This document shows positions 41,070-49,236 of a stretch of DNA of 64,000 nt, piece after piece. The notes beneath the pieces are model-generated. The model searched no databases and was not told the DNA's origin. It saw nothing but the letters and a program-made list of their open reading frames with translations. Positions within the stretch are counted from its first letter, which is position 1, and each line of letters begins with the position of its first letter. A program made the position numbers and the translations under genes. The stretch comes from Sva-07 sp963728195 (lineage in GTDB: Bacteria > Actinomycetota > Acidimicrobiia > Acidimicrobiales > Ilumatobacteraceae). The stretch spans positions 1-64,000 of the forward strand of contig CAVSIX010000003.1 of NCBI GenBank assembly GCA_963728195.1, given 5' to 3'.

Positions 41070-42890
41070 ATGACCGTCGACGACACCACGACCGACCCGA
41101 CCGATCTGACCGCCGCCGATGTCGCCTGGGACATCGACACCATCCTCCCCGACGGTGCATCGCCCGCTGACCTGTTCGACCGTGCCGACGCCCTCGCCGA
41201 CGAGCTGTCGGCGCTGCGTGGACGTGTCGGAACACTCGACGCCGGTGACCTGGCCGATGCGATGCACACGATGGCCGAACTGCAAGATGCGCTGTCACGT
41301 GCCGGCCATCACGCGATGCTCGCGTTCTCCACCGCCACCGACGACCCGGCGCGGGGCGCCGCCATGGCGGCCGCGCAGGAACGATCGACGGCGATCGGCA
41401 CCAAGCTGATCTTCTTCGAACTGGAATGGGCAGCCGCCGATGACGACCACGTGGCGACCGTGCTCGCCGACCCTCGTCTCGACTTCTGCCGCCACCACCT
41501 CGACAATCTCCGGCTCAGCCGCCCGTACCTGCTGTCGGAGGCCGAGGAAACCATCCTCGCGGAGAAGAACCAGACCGGATTCGCCGCATGGACGCGGCTG
41601 TTCGACGAACTCACCTCGGCGATCACGCTCGAACTCCCCGACGAACTCGGCGGTAGCGGTGCCCCGCTGATGCAAGGACTCGCACTGATGCAGCACCCCG
41701 ACCGTGACGTCCGCCGGCAACTGGCGTCGGCGATCACCGCCGGTCTCGAACCGGGACTGCGGACGCGGGCCTATCTGTTCAACACGCTGTTGCTCGACAA
41801 GTCGATCGACGACCGTCTGCGCGGCTACCCGTCGTGGATCTCGTCGCGGAACCTCGCCAACGAGGCCTCGGACGAATCGGTACAGGCACTCGTCGACGCC
41901 GTCGTCGACAACTACTCGATCGCCCAACGCTGGTACCGGTTGAAGGCCCAGGTGCTCGGCGTCGACCAGCTCGCCGACTACGACCGCATGGCATCGGTGG
42001 CGACCGCGGACCGCGACATCGGCTGGGCCGAGGGCACCCGCATCGTCCGCGACGCCTATGCATCGTTCTCGCCCGAGCTGGCCGGCGTGGTCGACCGGTT
42101 CATCGACGAGTCGTGGATCGACGCACCGGTGCGCGCCGGCAAGCGTGGTGGGGCGTTCGCGGCCGGCGTGTCGCCGAGCCACCACCCCTACGTGCTGCTC
42201 AACTGGACGTCGAAGTCGCGTGACGTCGCGACGCTCGCCCACGAGCTCGGCCACGGCGTGCACTTCTACCTGGCCCGCGAGCAGGGCATCTTCCATCAGC
42301 ACACGCCGTTGACCCTGGCCGAGACCGCCTCGGTGTTCGGCGAGACGGTGACCAGCAACCGGCTGCTGTCGATGATCGACGACCCCAACGAGCGGTTCGC
42401 ACTCTTGGCGTCGACGCTCGAGGATTCGATCGCCACCGTGTTCCGCCAGATCGCGATGAACCGCTTCGAAGATGCCGCACACACCGCGCGCCGCACCGAA
42501 GGCGAACTCAGCGTCGAACGCATCGGCGACCTGTGGGAGCAGAGCCAGCGGGCGATGCTCGGCGACTCGGTCGAGATCACCGACGGCTACCGCAGCTGGT
42601 GGAGCTACGTGCCGCACTTCATCGGGTCGCCGGGCTACGTCTACGCCTACGCATACGGTCAGCTGCTGGCGCTGTCGGTGTACGCCCGCTACCGCGACGA
42701 GGGCGATGCCTTCGTCCCCGCCTACCTCGACCTGCTCCGCGCCGGCGGGTCCGACACGCCAGAACGTCTGGCTCGCATCGTCGACTGCGACCTCACCGAC
42801 CCGGACTTCTGGCGCAACGGCCTGAAGATCGTCGAGGGCCAGCTCACCGCAGCGGAGGACGCAGCGCGCGCCGCCGGTCGTCTGTCGTGA
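41070..42890 (+). CDS. M3-family oligoendopeptidase F-like metallopeptidase
   Basis: A 606-aa M3 peptidase. The zinc site is TLAHELGHGVHFYL (HELGH near residue 391), with the third ligand Glu in LTLAETASVFGETV. These enzymes cleave oligopeptides in the cytosol. ATG 41070 was chosen (6 codons inside the longest reading). Its stop overlaps the GTG of the Anbu-like gene, so both proteolytic proteins are co-translated. Confidence 0.92.
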   Translation: MTVDDTTTDPTDLTAADVAWDIDTILPDGASPADLFDRADALADELSALRGRVGTLDAGDLADAMHTMAELQDALSRAGHHAMLAFSTATDDPARGAAMAAAQERSTAIGTKLIFFELEWAAADDDHVATVLADPRLDFCRHHLDNLRLSRPYLLSEAEETILAEKNQTGFAAWTRLFDELTSAITLELPDELGGSGAPLMQGLALMQHPDRDVRRQLASAITAGLEPGLRTRAYLFNTLLLDKSIDDRLRGYPSWISSRNLANEASDESVQALVDAVVDNYSIAQRWYRLKAQVLGVDQLADYDRMASVATADRDIGWAEGTRIVRDAYASFSPELAGVVDRFIDESWIDAPVRAGKRGGAFAAGVSPSHHPYVLLNWTSKSRDVATLAHELGHGVHFYLAREQGIFHQHTPLTLAETASVFGETVTSNRLLSMIDDPNERFALLASTLEDSIATVFRQIAMNRFEDAAHTARRTEGELSVERIGDLWEQSQRAMLGDSVEITDGYRSWWSYVPHFIGSPGYVYAYAYGQLLALSVYARYRDEGDAFVPAYLDLLRAGGSDTPERLARIVDCDLTDPDFWRNGLKIVEGQLTAAEDAARAAGRLS

Positions 42891-43621
42891 CGTACTGCCT
42901 CGCCATCCGGCTCGACGAGGGCATCGTGTTCCTCTCCGACACGCGCACGAGCGCCGGCGTCGACAACATCAGCGTGTACCGCAAGATGCACGTCATCAGG
43001 CCCGCTCCCGACCGAGCGTTCGTCATCCAGTCGGCTGGCAACTTGGCGACGACGCAAGAGGTGCTCGACCGCATCGACCGCGACCTGTGCGCCGATGACG
43101 GACGCGAGACGCTGGCCACCGTCGCCCGGCTGTTCGAGGCCGCGTTGTACCTGGGTCGCATCAGCCGCGAGGTGGTCGCCGCGCACAGCGAGGCGCTGTC
43201 GGCGTCGGGCGCGGATGGAACTGCCACGTTCATCCTCGGCGGACAGATCGCCGGTGAGGCGCCGGAGATCTTTCTCGTCTACCCCGAGGGCAACTACATC
43301 CGCTCGTCGAAGACACGGCCGTTCCTGCAGATCGGCGAATCGAAGTTCGGCAAGTTCTGGTTGGAGCTGGCCGTGAGCCGCCACGTCGACCTCGACATGG
43401 CCACGAAGATCGCACTCGCCTCGATGCTGAGCACGACTCGCGCCAACGTGTCGGTCGGTCCACCGTTCGACTTCGCGATCTACCGCAACGACACCCTGTC
43501 GTTCGACGAGCATCGAATCGAGGCCGGCTCCGACTATCTCAGCCACATCCAGGAGCACTTCATCGAGGACCTCTTCAATGCGCTCGGTGCGCTGCCGCCG
43601 ATCCCGTGGGGCGAGGTCTGA
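42887..43621 (+). CDS. Anbu/BPH-type proteasome homologue
   Basis: A 244-aa NTN hydrolase. It begins V-T-Y-C-L-A-I-R-L-D-E-G, then SDTRTSAGVDNIS and YRKMHVI. This matches Anbu (bacterial proteasome-like) proteins, whose Thr2 becomes the N-terminal nucleophile after Met removal. SAGNLATTQEVLDR and the YPEGNYI segment fit the family. Anbu is known mostly from proteobacteria and cyanobacteria, usually beside transglutaminase-like, alpha-E and ATP-grasp genes; none is here. GTG 42887 overlaps the M3 peptidase stop. Substrates are unknown. Confidence 0.85.
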   Translation: MTYCLAIRLDEGIVFLSDTRTSAGVDNISVYRKMHVIRPAPDRAFVIQSAGNLATTQEVLDRIDRDLCADDGRETLATVARLFEAALYLGRISREVVAAHSEALSASGADGTATFILGGQIAGEAPEIFLVYPEGNYIRSSKTRPFLQIGESKFGKFWLELAVSRHVDLDMATKIALASMLSTTRANVSVGPPFDFAIYRNDTLSFDEHRIEAGSDYLSHIQEHFIEDLFNALGALPPIPWGEV

Positions 43622-43676
43622 ACGAACGTTGCCGGCGGCGCTTGGGCAGTCGGATCGCACCGTCTACGGTGGTCGA

Positions 43677-44525
43677 GTGACCGACGAACAGCGGCCCTAC
43701 GGGTCCGGCCAGGCCGATCCCTCCCTCAAGCGGGTCCGCACCCGCCACTTCCAACGGGCCAAGGAACAGGGCATCAAGATCACCGGCCTGACGAGCTATG
43801 ACTTCCTGTCGGCGTCGATCTTCGACGACGCCGGCATCGACTTCCTGCTGGTCGGCGACTCGGCCGGCAACACCGTGTTCGGCTACGACACCACGATCCC
43901 GGTGACGGTCGACGAGCTGATCCCACTGACCGCCGCTGTCGTTCGCGGCGCAAATCGGGCGTTCGTCATCGCCGACATGCCCTTCGGCTCCTACGAGAAC
44001 GGTCCGGACGAGGCGCTCGCCACGGCGATCCGTTTCATGAAGGAGACCGGCGCCCATGCCGTGAAGCTCGAAGGCGGCGTGCGCAGCGCCAAGCAGATCA
44101 AGCGCATCGTGCGCGCCGGCATCCCGGTGATGGCCCACATCGGGTTCACCCCTCAGAGCGAGCACGGCCTCGGCGGCCACATCATCCAGGGGCGTGGGGA
44201 GGGTGCCGAGCAGTTGCTGGCCGATGCCCACGCGGTGGAGGATGCAGGCGCGTTCGCCGTGGTGCTCGAGATGGTGCCGTCGAGCATCGCCGGGCAGGTC
44301 ACCGGCGAGCTGTCGATCCCGACGATCTCGGTCGGAGCCGGGCCCGACTGCGACGGCCAGTTGCTCGTGTGGAGCGACTGGGCCGGTTTCACTCGTGGCC
44401 GGATTCCGAAGTTCGTCAAGCAGTACGCCTCGATCGGCCAGACCCTGCTCGACGCCGCCGTCGCGTTCCGAGAGGACGTCGAGGCCGGCGTGTATCCGGC
44501 GCCCGAGCACGAGTACGGCGAGTGA
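43677..44525 (+). CDS. panB: 3-methyl-2-oxobutanoate hydroxymethyltransferase
   Basis: A 282-aa PanB, the first committed step of pantothenate/CoA synthesis: ketoisovalerate plus methylene-THF gives ketopantoate. Family motifs are LTSYDFLSASIFDDAGIDFL, LVGDSAGNTVFGYD, AVKLEGG, VMAHIGFTPQ and VLEMVPSSIA. The GTG at 43677 is used because the preceding residues are not part of the family. Its stop overlaps the hydrolase start as GTGA. No panC or panD is in view. Confidence 0.95.
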   Translation: MTDEQRPYGSGQADPSLKRVRTRHFQRAKEQGIKITGLTSYDFLSASIFDDAGIDFLLVGDSAGNTVFGYDTTIPVTVDELIPLTAAVVRGANRAFVIADMPFGSYENGPDEALATAIRFMKETGAHAVKLEGGVRSAKQIKRIVRAGIPVMAHIGFTPQSEHGLGGHIIQGRGEGAEQLLADAHAVEDAGAFAVVLEMVPSSIAGQVTGELSIPTISVGAGPDCDGQLLVWSDWAGFTRGRIPKFVKQYASIGQTLLDAAVAFREDVEAGVYPAPEHEYGE

Positions 44526-45205
44526 CCGTGGCGACGAGACTGCACACCGTCCGTCGAGGCGACGGACCTCCGATCGTGTTCGTGCACGGCATGGGCACGT
44601 CGGCGGCGACGTGGGAGCGGTGCATGGAGCTGCTCACCGACCGCTTCACGGTGATCGCCGTCGACCTGCTCGGCCACGGCAATTCGCCCGTCCCCGACGA
44701 CCCGCTGGAATACACGCGAGATCGAGCGCTCGCCGACATCGACGACGTCCTCGCCGCGCTCGGCGAGCCGGCGGTCCTCGTCGGCCACTCGCTCGGCGGC
44801 TACCTCGCCCTCGCCCATGCAGCCACGCGTCCCGGCGTTGCTCGTGGGATCGTGGTGCTCAACACCGGTCCGGGGTTCCGTGACCCCGTCAAGCGCAACG
44901 AGTGGAACGAGCGCTCCCGCCGCAATGCCCACCGCTTCGGCGTGCCCGAACAGGTGACCACGATGAACCTCCAGGAGGATTCCGTGGTGATGGACCGCCT
45001 CGCGGAGATCGCCACCCCGACGCTCGTGCTCGCCGGCGGCGACGACCGGCCGGAGTACACCGGCTCGGGGCAGTACCTCGAACGCAAGATGCCCGACGCG
45101 CGCCTCGCGGTGATCGACGGCGGCGGCCATTCGATGCACGAGGACAGCCACGCCACCGAGGTCGCCGAGCTGATCGCCGACTTCGTGACCCACCTCGCTT
45201 CCTGA
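44522..45205 (+). CDS. alpha/beta hydrolase
   Basis: A 227-aa hydrolase: PIVFVHGMGTSAATW, then VAVDLLGHGNSP, then VLVGHSLGGYLAL with nucleophile Ser90. The late VIDGGGHSMHEDS holds the catalytic His, and LAGGDDRPEY the acid region. Esterase-like; the substrate is unknown. The GTG at 44522 overlaps the panB stop (another GTG lies 6 bases on). The coupling with panB may be only transcriptional convenience. Confidence 0.85.
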   Translation: MTVATRLHTVRRGDGPPIVFVHGMGTSAATWERCMELLTDRFTVIAVDLLGHGNSPVPDDPLEYTRDRALADIDDVLAALGEPAVLVGHSLGGYLALAHAATRPGVARGIVVLNTGPGFRDPVKRNEWNERSRRNAHRFGVPEQVTTMNLQEDSVVMDRLAEIATPTLVLAGGDDRPEYTGSGQYLERKMPDARLAVIDGGGHSMHEDSHATEVAELIADFVTHLAS

Positions 45206-45227
45206 CACCGACCCGCAACCGGCCGGC

Positions 45228-45333
45228 GATGAGCGAAAAGCCGGCATCGGGTCGGTTCGCTCATCGCAGCGGACTCGACGGGCTGTGCGATGAGCGAAAA
45301 GCCGGGATTCGGGCGGTTCGCTCATCGCAGCGG
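45228..45333. repeat. two copies of a 45-bp hairpin element
   Basis: Two near-identical 45-base units (45228-45272 and 45289-45333) lie 61 bases apart. Each contains the perfect 10-bp arms GATGAGCGAA and TTCGCTCATC and ends CGCAGCGG. They sit between converging genes. They may be paired terminators or a REP-like dispersed palindrome. Confidence 0.85.
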
Positions 45334-45347
45334 TGAGCGGAGGCCGG

Positions 45348-47009
45348 TCAGGCCATGTCGCGACGGTCGAGCGCGATGAGACCGACGGCGATCTCGAGTG
45401 CCGCCACGACGCTCAACACGACGAGTGGCAGCCACGCCATCGGCGCCGCGGGCAGCGCCGGCACGTGCTCGAACGGCGAGAGGTTCGAGACCCACTGCGG
45501 TAGGTCGAGGACCGTGGCGAACATCGCGACCACGAACGCCCACGCGACCAGCGCCCAGGATGCGAGCGCCCACTGCGGGCGCAGGCCGTGCAGCAGCATC
45601 GCTGCGCCGGCCAGCACCCACATCGCGGGAACCATCACCGCGCCCGCTGCGGTGAGTTCGGCCACCCTGGTGGTGTCACCGAGCACGATCGCCGTGGCCG
45701 TCCCCATCGCCAGACCGCACACGAGCGCCAGCAGTGCGGAGCCGACGAGGGCGACCACGAGGTGGCCGGCCGCCCATCTTCGGCGGCTGACCGGTGCCGC
45801 CAGGAGCGGATCGACACGTCCGGCAACCTCCTCGGAACGCAACCGCAGCACCGACGACACCGTGAAGCCGGTGGCGAACAACGCCATGATCGACATTGCC
45901 GTCGACAAGAACGCGTCGGTGACCGACCCGACCCCGAGCTGGGCGAGGAAGTCAGCCATGTCGGGGTTGTCCTCGATGATCTGCTCGGCCTGGTCGGCGA
46001 CGAGTCCGTAGAAGAAGGCCAGGAGCGCCAGCCCGACCGTCCAGCCGATCAGCGATCCGCGTTGCAGTCGGACGGCCAACCCGAATGCCGTCGACAGCGA
46101 AGGCGTCGCTTCGGCACGTCCGGCGCGCTCCCCGACCAACCCACTGCCGGCGTCGCGATGATCCTGCAACGTGCGAGCCACCACCACCGAGGCCGACGTC
46201 GCCACCACCGGAAGCACCAGCACCCACCAGCGCTCGTCGGCGTACGGCCGGATCGCCTGCGCCCAGCCGATCGGCGACGTCCACGACAGCACGCCGTTGC
46301 CCACGTCGCCGATCGCCCGCAGCACGAATGCGACGCCCACCATGGCACCGCCGGCGGCGAGTGCAGCACGCGAGCCACTGGCGACCTGTGCAGCGACCGC
46401 GGCGACGCCGCCGAAGACCATGCCGACACCGACCATCGACGCACCGAATGCCACCGAACCAACCGCCGGCAGACCGGCGACGAGCAGTGCGACCACGTTG
46501 CCGGCGGCGACGGCGATGTTGACCAACAGTGTGCCGACGATGGCCGCGGCCAGAGCAGCGTGGCGACCCACCGGTGCGGCACGGACGAGCTCGGCGCGCC
46601 CGGTCTCCTCCTCGGTGCGGGTGTGACGCACCACCATGAACACGCTCATCACGGCGACCGCGACGAACATCCACAGCGACGTCTCGTTCATCATGACGGC
46701 GCCCACCGTCGGTTCGTCGAGGCCGTAGCCGGGCCCGGCCTGGATGATCAGCGCCGAATTCCCGCGCACGGTGCGCGCATAGCCGGCGAGCTGTTCGGGC
46801 GTCTGGTACAGCGCCACGACGCTCGACGCCGACACCGCCATCAACCCGACGAGTCCGAGCAACCACATCGCCGCACGGAACCGGTCGCGCCGCAACACCA
46901 GCCGCACGAGCTGGGTCGTCCCCGTGATCGACGAGTGCGGTGGCGGCTCGGCGCGAACTGCCCGGGCGATCTCGTCGGGCTGCCGTACGTCGGTCGCCAC
47001 GCTGCTCAT
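45348..47009 (-). CDS. ABC-2-type exporter permease (two fused halves)
   Basis: A 553-aa integral membrane protein with about twelve hydrophobic segments in two similar halves. FRAAMWLLGLVGLMAVSASS begins the first; LQRGSLIGWTVGLALLAFFYGLVAD begins the second. This is the layout of actinobacterial polyketide/antibiotic exporter permeases. It overlaps the ATP-binding subunit gene as ATGA. It probably exports a lipophilic compound or lipid; no substrate is indicated. Confidence 0.87.
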   Translation of the reverse strand: MSSVATDVRQPDEIARAVRAEPPPHSSITGTTQLVRLVLRRDRFRAAMWLLGLVGLMAVSASSVVALYQTPEQLAGYARTVRGNSALIIQAGPGYGLDEPTVGAVMMNETSLWMFVAVAVMSVFMVVRHTRTEEETGRAELVRAAPVGRHAALAAAIVGTLLVNIAVAAGNVVALLVAGLPAVGSVAFGASMVGVGMVFGGVAAVAAQVASGSRAALAAGGAMVGVAFVLRAIGDVGNGVLSWTSPIGWAQAIRPYADERWWVLVLPVVATSASVVVARTLQDHRDAGSGLVGERAGRAEATPSLSTAFGLAVRLQRGSLIGWTVGLALLAFFYGLVADQAEQIIEDNPDMADFLAQLGVGSVTDAFLSTAMSIMALFATGFTVSSVLRLRSEEVAGRVDPLLAAPVSRRRWAAGHLVVALVGSALLALVCGLAMGTATAIVLGDTTRVAELTAAGAVMVPAMWVLAGAAMLLHGLRPQWALASWALVAWAFVVAMFATVLDLPQWVSNLSPFEHVPALPAAPMAWLPLVVLSVVAALEIAVGLIALDRRDMA

Positions 47010-47971
47010 GACGCCTCGACGTCGCTGGTGGGGTCGGCGAGCTCGGCATCACCGGTGCCGTCGACGGCGCCGAGCTCGTCACCGTAGTGGCGCAGGAACA
47101 ACTCCTCGAGCGTCGGCGGCTGGCTGACGAGCGAGCGGATGCCGAACTGCGACAGGTGCCGGATCGTCGCGTCGAGCGCCTTGCCGTCGACGTCGAAGCG
47201 CACGTGGCCGTCGTCGAACGCGAGATCGTGCACCCCGTCGAACGTCTCGAGGCCGTCGACCGGACGTTCGGTCGCCACGTCGATGCTCGTGCGCGTGAGG
47301 TGGCGCATCTCGTCGAGCGTGCCGGTCTGCACGGCGCGGCCCTGACGGATGATCGTGACCCGGTCGCACAGCTTCTCGACCTCGGCCAGGATGTGGCTCG
47401 ACAGCAGCACCGTGCGCCCCTCCTGCGCGACGTCGACGATGCAGTCCTGGAACACCGATTCCATCAGTGGATCGAGTCCGGATGTCGGCTCGTCGAGCAG
47501 CAACAGCTCGGCATCGGAGGACAAGCCCGCGATCAGCGCGACCTTCTGCCGATTGCCCTTGGAATAGGTGCGGCTCTTCTTGGTGGGATCGAGCGCCAAC
47601 CGCTCGATCAGGTCGTCGCGGCGGCGGTGATCGATCGAGCGCCGACCACCACCTGCTCGAAGCCGCGCGAGCAGATCGATCGTCTCGCCGCCGGAGAGGT
47701 TGGGCCACAGGTTGACGTCGCCGGGCACGTAGGCGATGCGACGGTGCAGTGCGACGGCGTCGCGCCACGGGTCGGCGCCGAGCAACTCGGCCGTTCCACT
47801 GTCGGGACGCAACAGGCCGAGCAGGACACGGATCGTGACCGTCTTGCCGGCGCCGTTCGGTCCGAGAAATCCATGGACCTCACCGGTGTCGACACGCAGG
47901 TCGAGACCGTCGAGCGCCCGAGTGGCGCCGAACGCCTTGTGCAGGCCCTCGATCCGGATTGCCGATGACAT
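47006..47971 (-). CDS. ABC transporter ATP-binding protein (DrrA-like)
   Basis: A 321-aa ATPase. Walker A GPNGAGKT is at 37-44. The signature region YSKGNRQKVALIAGL and Walker B LLLLDEPTSGLDP are followed by the switch His in SSHILAEVEKL. A C-terminal domain with the helix LEELFLRHYGDEL matches drug-exporter subunits of the DrrA type. ATG 47971 has AAAGGA upstream. It works with the downstream permease. Confidence 0.93.
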   Translation of the reverse strand: MSSAIRIEGLHKAFGATRALDGLDLRVDTGEVHGFLGPNGAGKTVTIRVLLGLLRPDSGTAELLGADPWRDAVALHRRIAYVPGDVNLWPNLSGGETIDLLARLRAGGGRRSIDHRRRDDLIERLALDPTKKSRTYSKGNRQKVALIAGLSSDAELLLLDEPTSGLDPLMESVFQDCIVDVAQEGRTVLLSSHILAEVEKLCDRVTIIRQGRAVQTGTLDEMRHLTRTSIDVATERPVDGLETFDGVHDLAFDDGHVRFDVDGKALDATIRHLSQFGIRSLVSQPPTLEELFLRHYGDELGAVDGTGDAELADPTSDVEAS

Positions 47972-48039
47972 CACAGGTCCTTTCGCCTTCCACCAGTGTG
48001 CCACGCAGCCCGATCGTCGCCTGCCGCTTTGCCGATCTA

Positions 48040-48055
48040 CCTACTGGTCGGTAGG
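48040..48055. promoter_or_regulatory. candidate TetR-type operator upstream of desaturase
   Basis: CCTACTGGTCGGTAGG is a quasi-palindrome with CCTAC/GTAGG arms and an ACTGGTCGGT centre, similar to many TetR-family sites. It lies 72 bases upstream of the desaturase ATG and could overlap its promoter. The regulator is not identified. Confidence 0.4.
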
Positions 48056-48127
48056 CTACGATGTCGCCAGCGAAGGTTCCGACGAGCAGGAACTCCAGCC
48101 ACAAGCCGCAGCAGCCAGAGGAGGGTC

Positions 48128-49183
48128 ATGTCCGCCACCGCCACCCGAGCCGACGTCGCGAGCACCGGTGCGATGATCGACACGCCGACCGGCCTGAAGC
48201 CGGTCCTCGACGTCATCCCCGAGCACTGTTACCGACGCTCGACCACTCGTGGACTCGTGCTGTTCGGGCGCGATGTCGTCATCTTCTCGCTGGCGGCGTG
48301 GGGCCTGCTGTCGACGAACAACCCCCTGCTGCTGGTACCGCTGTGGCTGCTCGCCGGCATTTCGGTCGCGGGCCTGTTCGTGATCGGCCACGACGCGGCA
48401 CACGGCGCACTCTTCGACTCCGGGCGCCTCAACGCCGTCGTCGCTCGACTGTCGATGCTGCCGTCGCTGCACGCAGTGGAGGTCTGGGTCTTCGGACACA
48501 ACCGCGTGCACCACGGCCACACGCTCAAGCAGGGCCTCGACTTCGTGTGGCATCCGCTGACCGTCGAGCAGTACGGCGAACTCGGGCGGTTCGCCCGGCT
48601 GCGCCACAAGCTCGAATGGGGGCCGTTCGGCGCCGGGGCGTACTACCTGCGCGAGGTGTGGTGGAACAAGATGGTCCGGTTCACTCCGCCCACGCGCTGG
48701 GCGAGGCAGATGCGCCGCGACCAGGCACTGGTCGCCGCGTACGCCGTTGGTGCACTGGCGCTGCTGATCGCGTTCGACGGCACGGGCGGGGTCTGGCAGT
48801 GGCTGAAGGTCGTCGTCGTCCCGTTCCTGCTGTTCTGCCAGACGATCGGCTGGGTGGTGCACGTGCACCACATCGCTCCCGACATCCGTTGGTGGCCACG
48901 CCGCGAGTGGAACCGGTTCCGTGGGCAGGTCGAGGGCACCACGATCCTGTGGGGACCGCCGGGCTGGGACTTCTTCTTCCACTGGATCATGGTGCACCTG
49001 CCGCACCACGTCGACATGCGGGTGCCCTGCTACCGCCTTCCCGAGGCGGCGCGGGCGATCGCCGAGGCGTTCCCCGAACAGGTCGACGAACGTCCGATCC
49101 GGCTGCGCGACTACCTGGCGTCGACGAGGGCGTGCAAGCTGCACGACTTCGAGACCGGCACCTGGCACCGCTACCCCGCCTGA
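48128..49183 (+). CDS. membrane fatty-acid desaturase / hydroxylase
   Basis: A 351-aa membrane di-iron protein. Three histidine boxes are visible: G-H-D-A-A-H-G (87-93), H-N-R-V-H-H-G-H-T (124-132) and H-L-P-H-H-V-D (about 307-313). Several TM helices flank them. It introduces double bonds or hydroxyls into acyl chains or related lipids; regiospecificity is unknown. ATG 48128 has GAGGG upstream. A TetR-like palindrome lies in the leader. Confidence 0.88.
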   Translation: MSATATRADVASTGAMIDTPTGLKPVLDVIPEHCYRRSTTRGLVLFGRDVVIFSLAAWGLLSTNNPLLLVPLWLLAGISVAGLFVIGHDAAHGALFDSGRLNAVVARLSMLPSLHAVEVWVFGHNRVHHGHTLKQGLDFVWHPLTVEQYGELGRFARLRHKLEWGPFGAGAYYLREVWWNKMVRFTPPTRWARQMRRDQALVAAYAVGALALLIAFDGTGGVWQWLKVVVVPFLLFCQTIGWVVHVHHIAPDIRWWPRREWNRFRGQVEGTTILWGPPGWDFFFHWIMVHLPHHVDMRVPCYRLPEAARAIAEAFPEQVDERPIRLRDYLASTRACKLHDFETGTWHRYPA

Positions 49184-49193
49184 ACATCGCGCA

Positions 49194-49232
49194 CCCGAGC
49201 GTCCCCGCCCGAGCGTCCCCGCCCGAGCGTCG
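49194..49232. repeat. 14-bp tandem repeat, about 2.8 copies
   Basis: The unit CCCGAGCGTCCCCG is repeated head to tail (49194-49207, 49208-49221, partial to 49232) in the 53-base gap between the converging desaturase and Old Yellow Enzyme genes. No hairpin potential is evident. Confidence 0.8.
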
Positions 49233-49236
49233 CAGA

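Noticed and set aside
45228..45336. Small open frames over the duplicated hairpins
   Set aside because: The peptides only reflect the inverted repeats read on both strands; the duplication pattern conserves stems, not codons.
49194..49232. CRISPR-like array
   Set aside because: Units are 14 bases, directly abutting and without spacers. No CRISPR array was seen anywhere.
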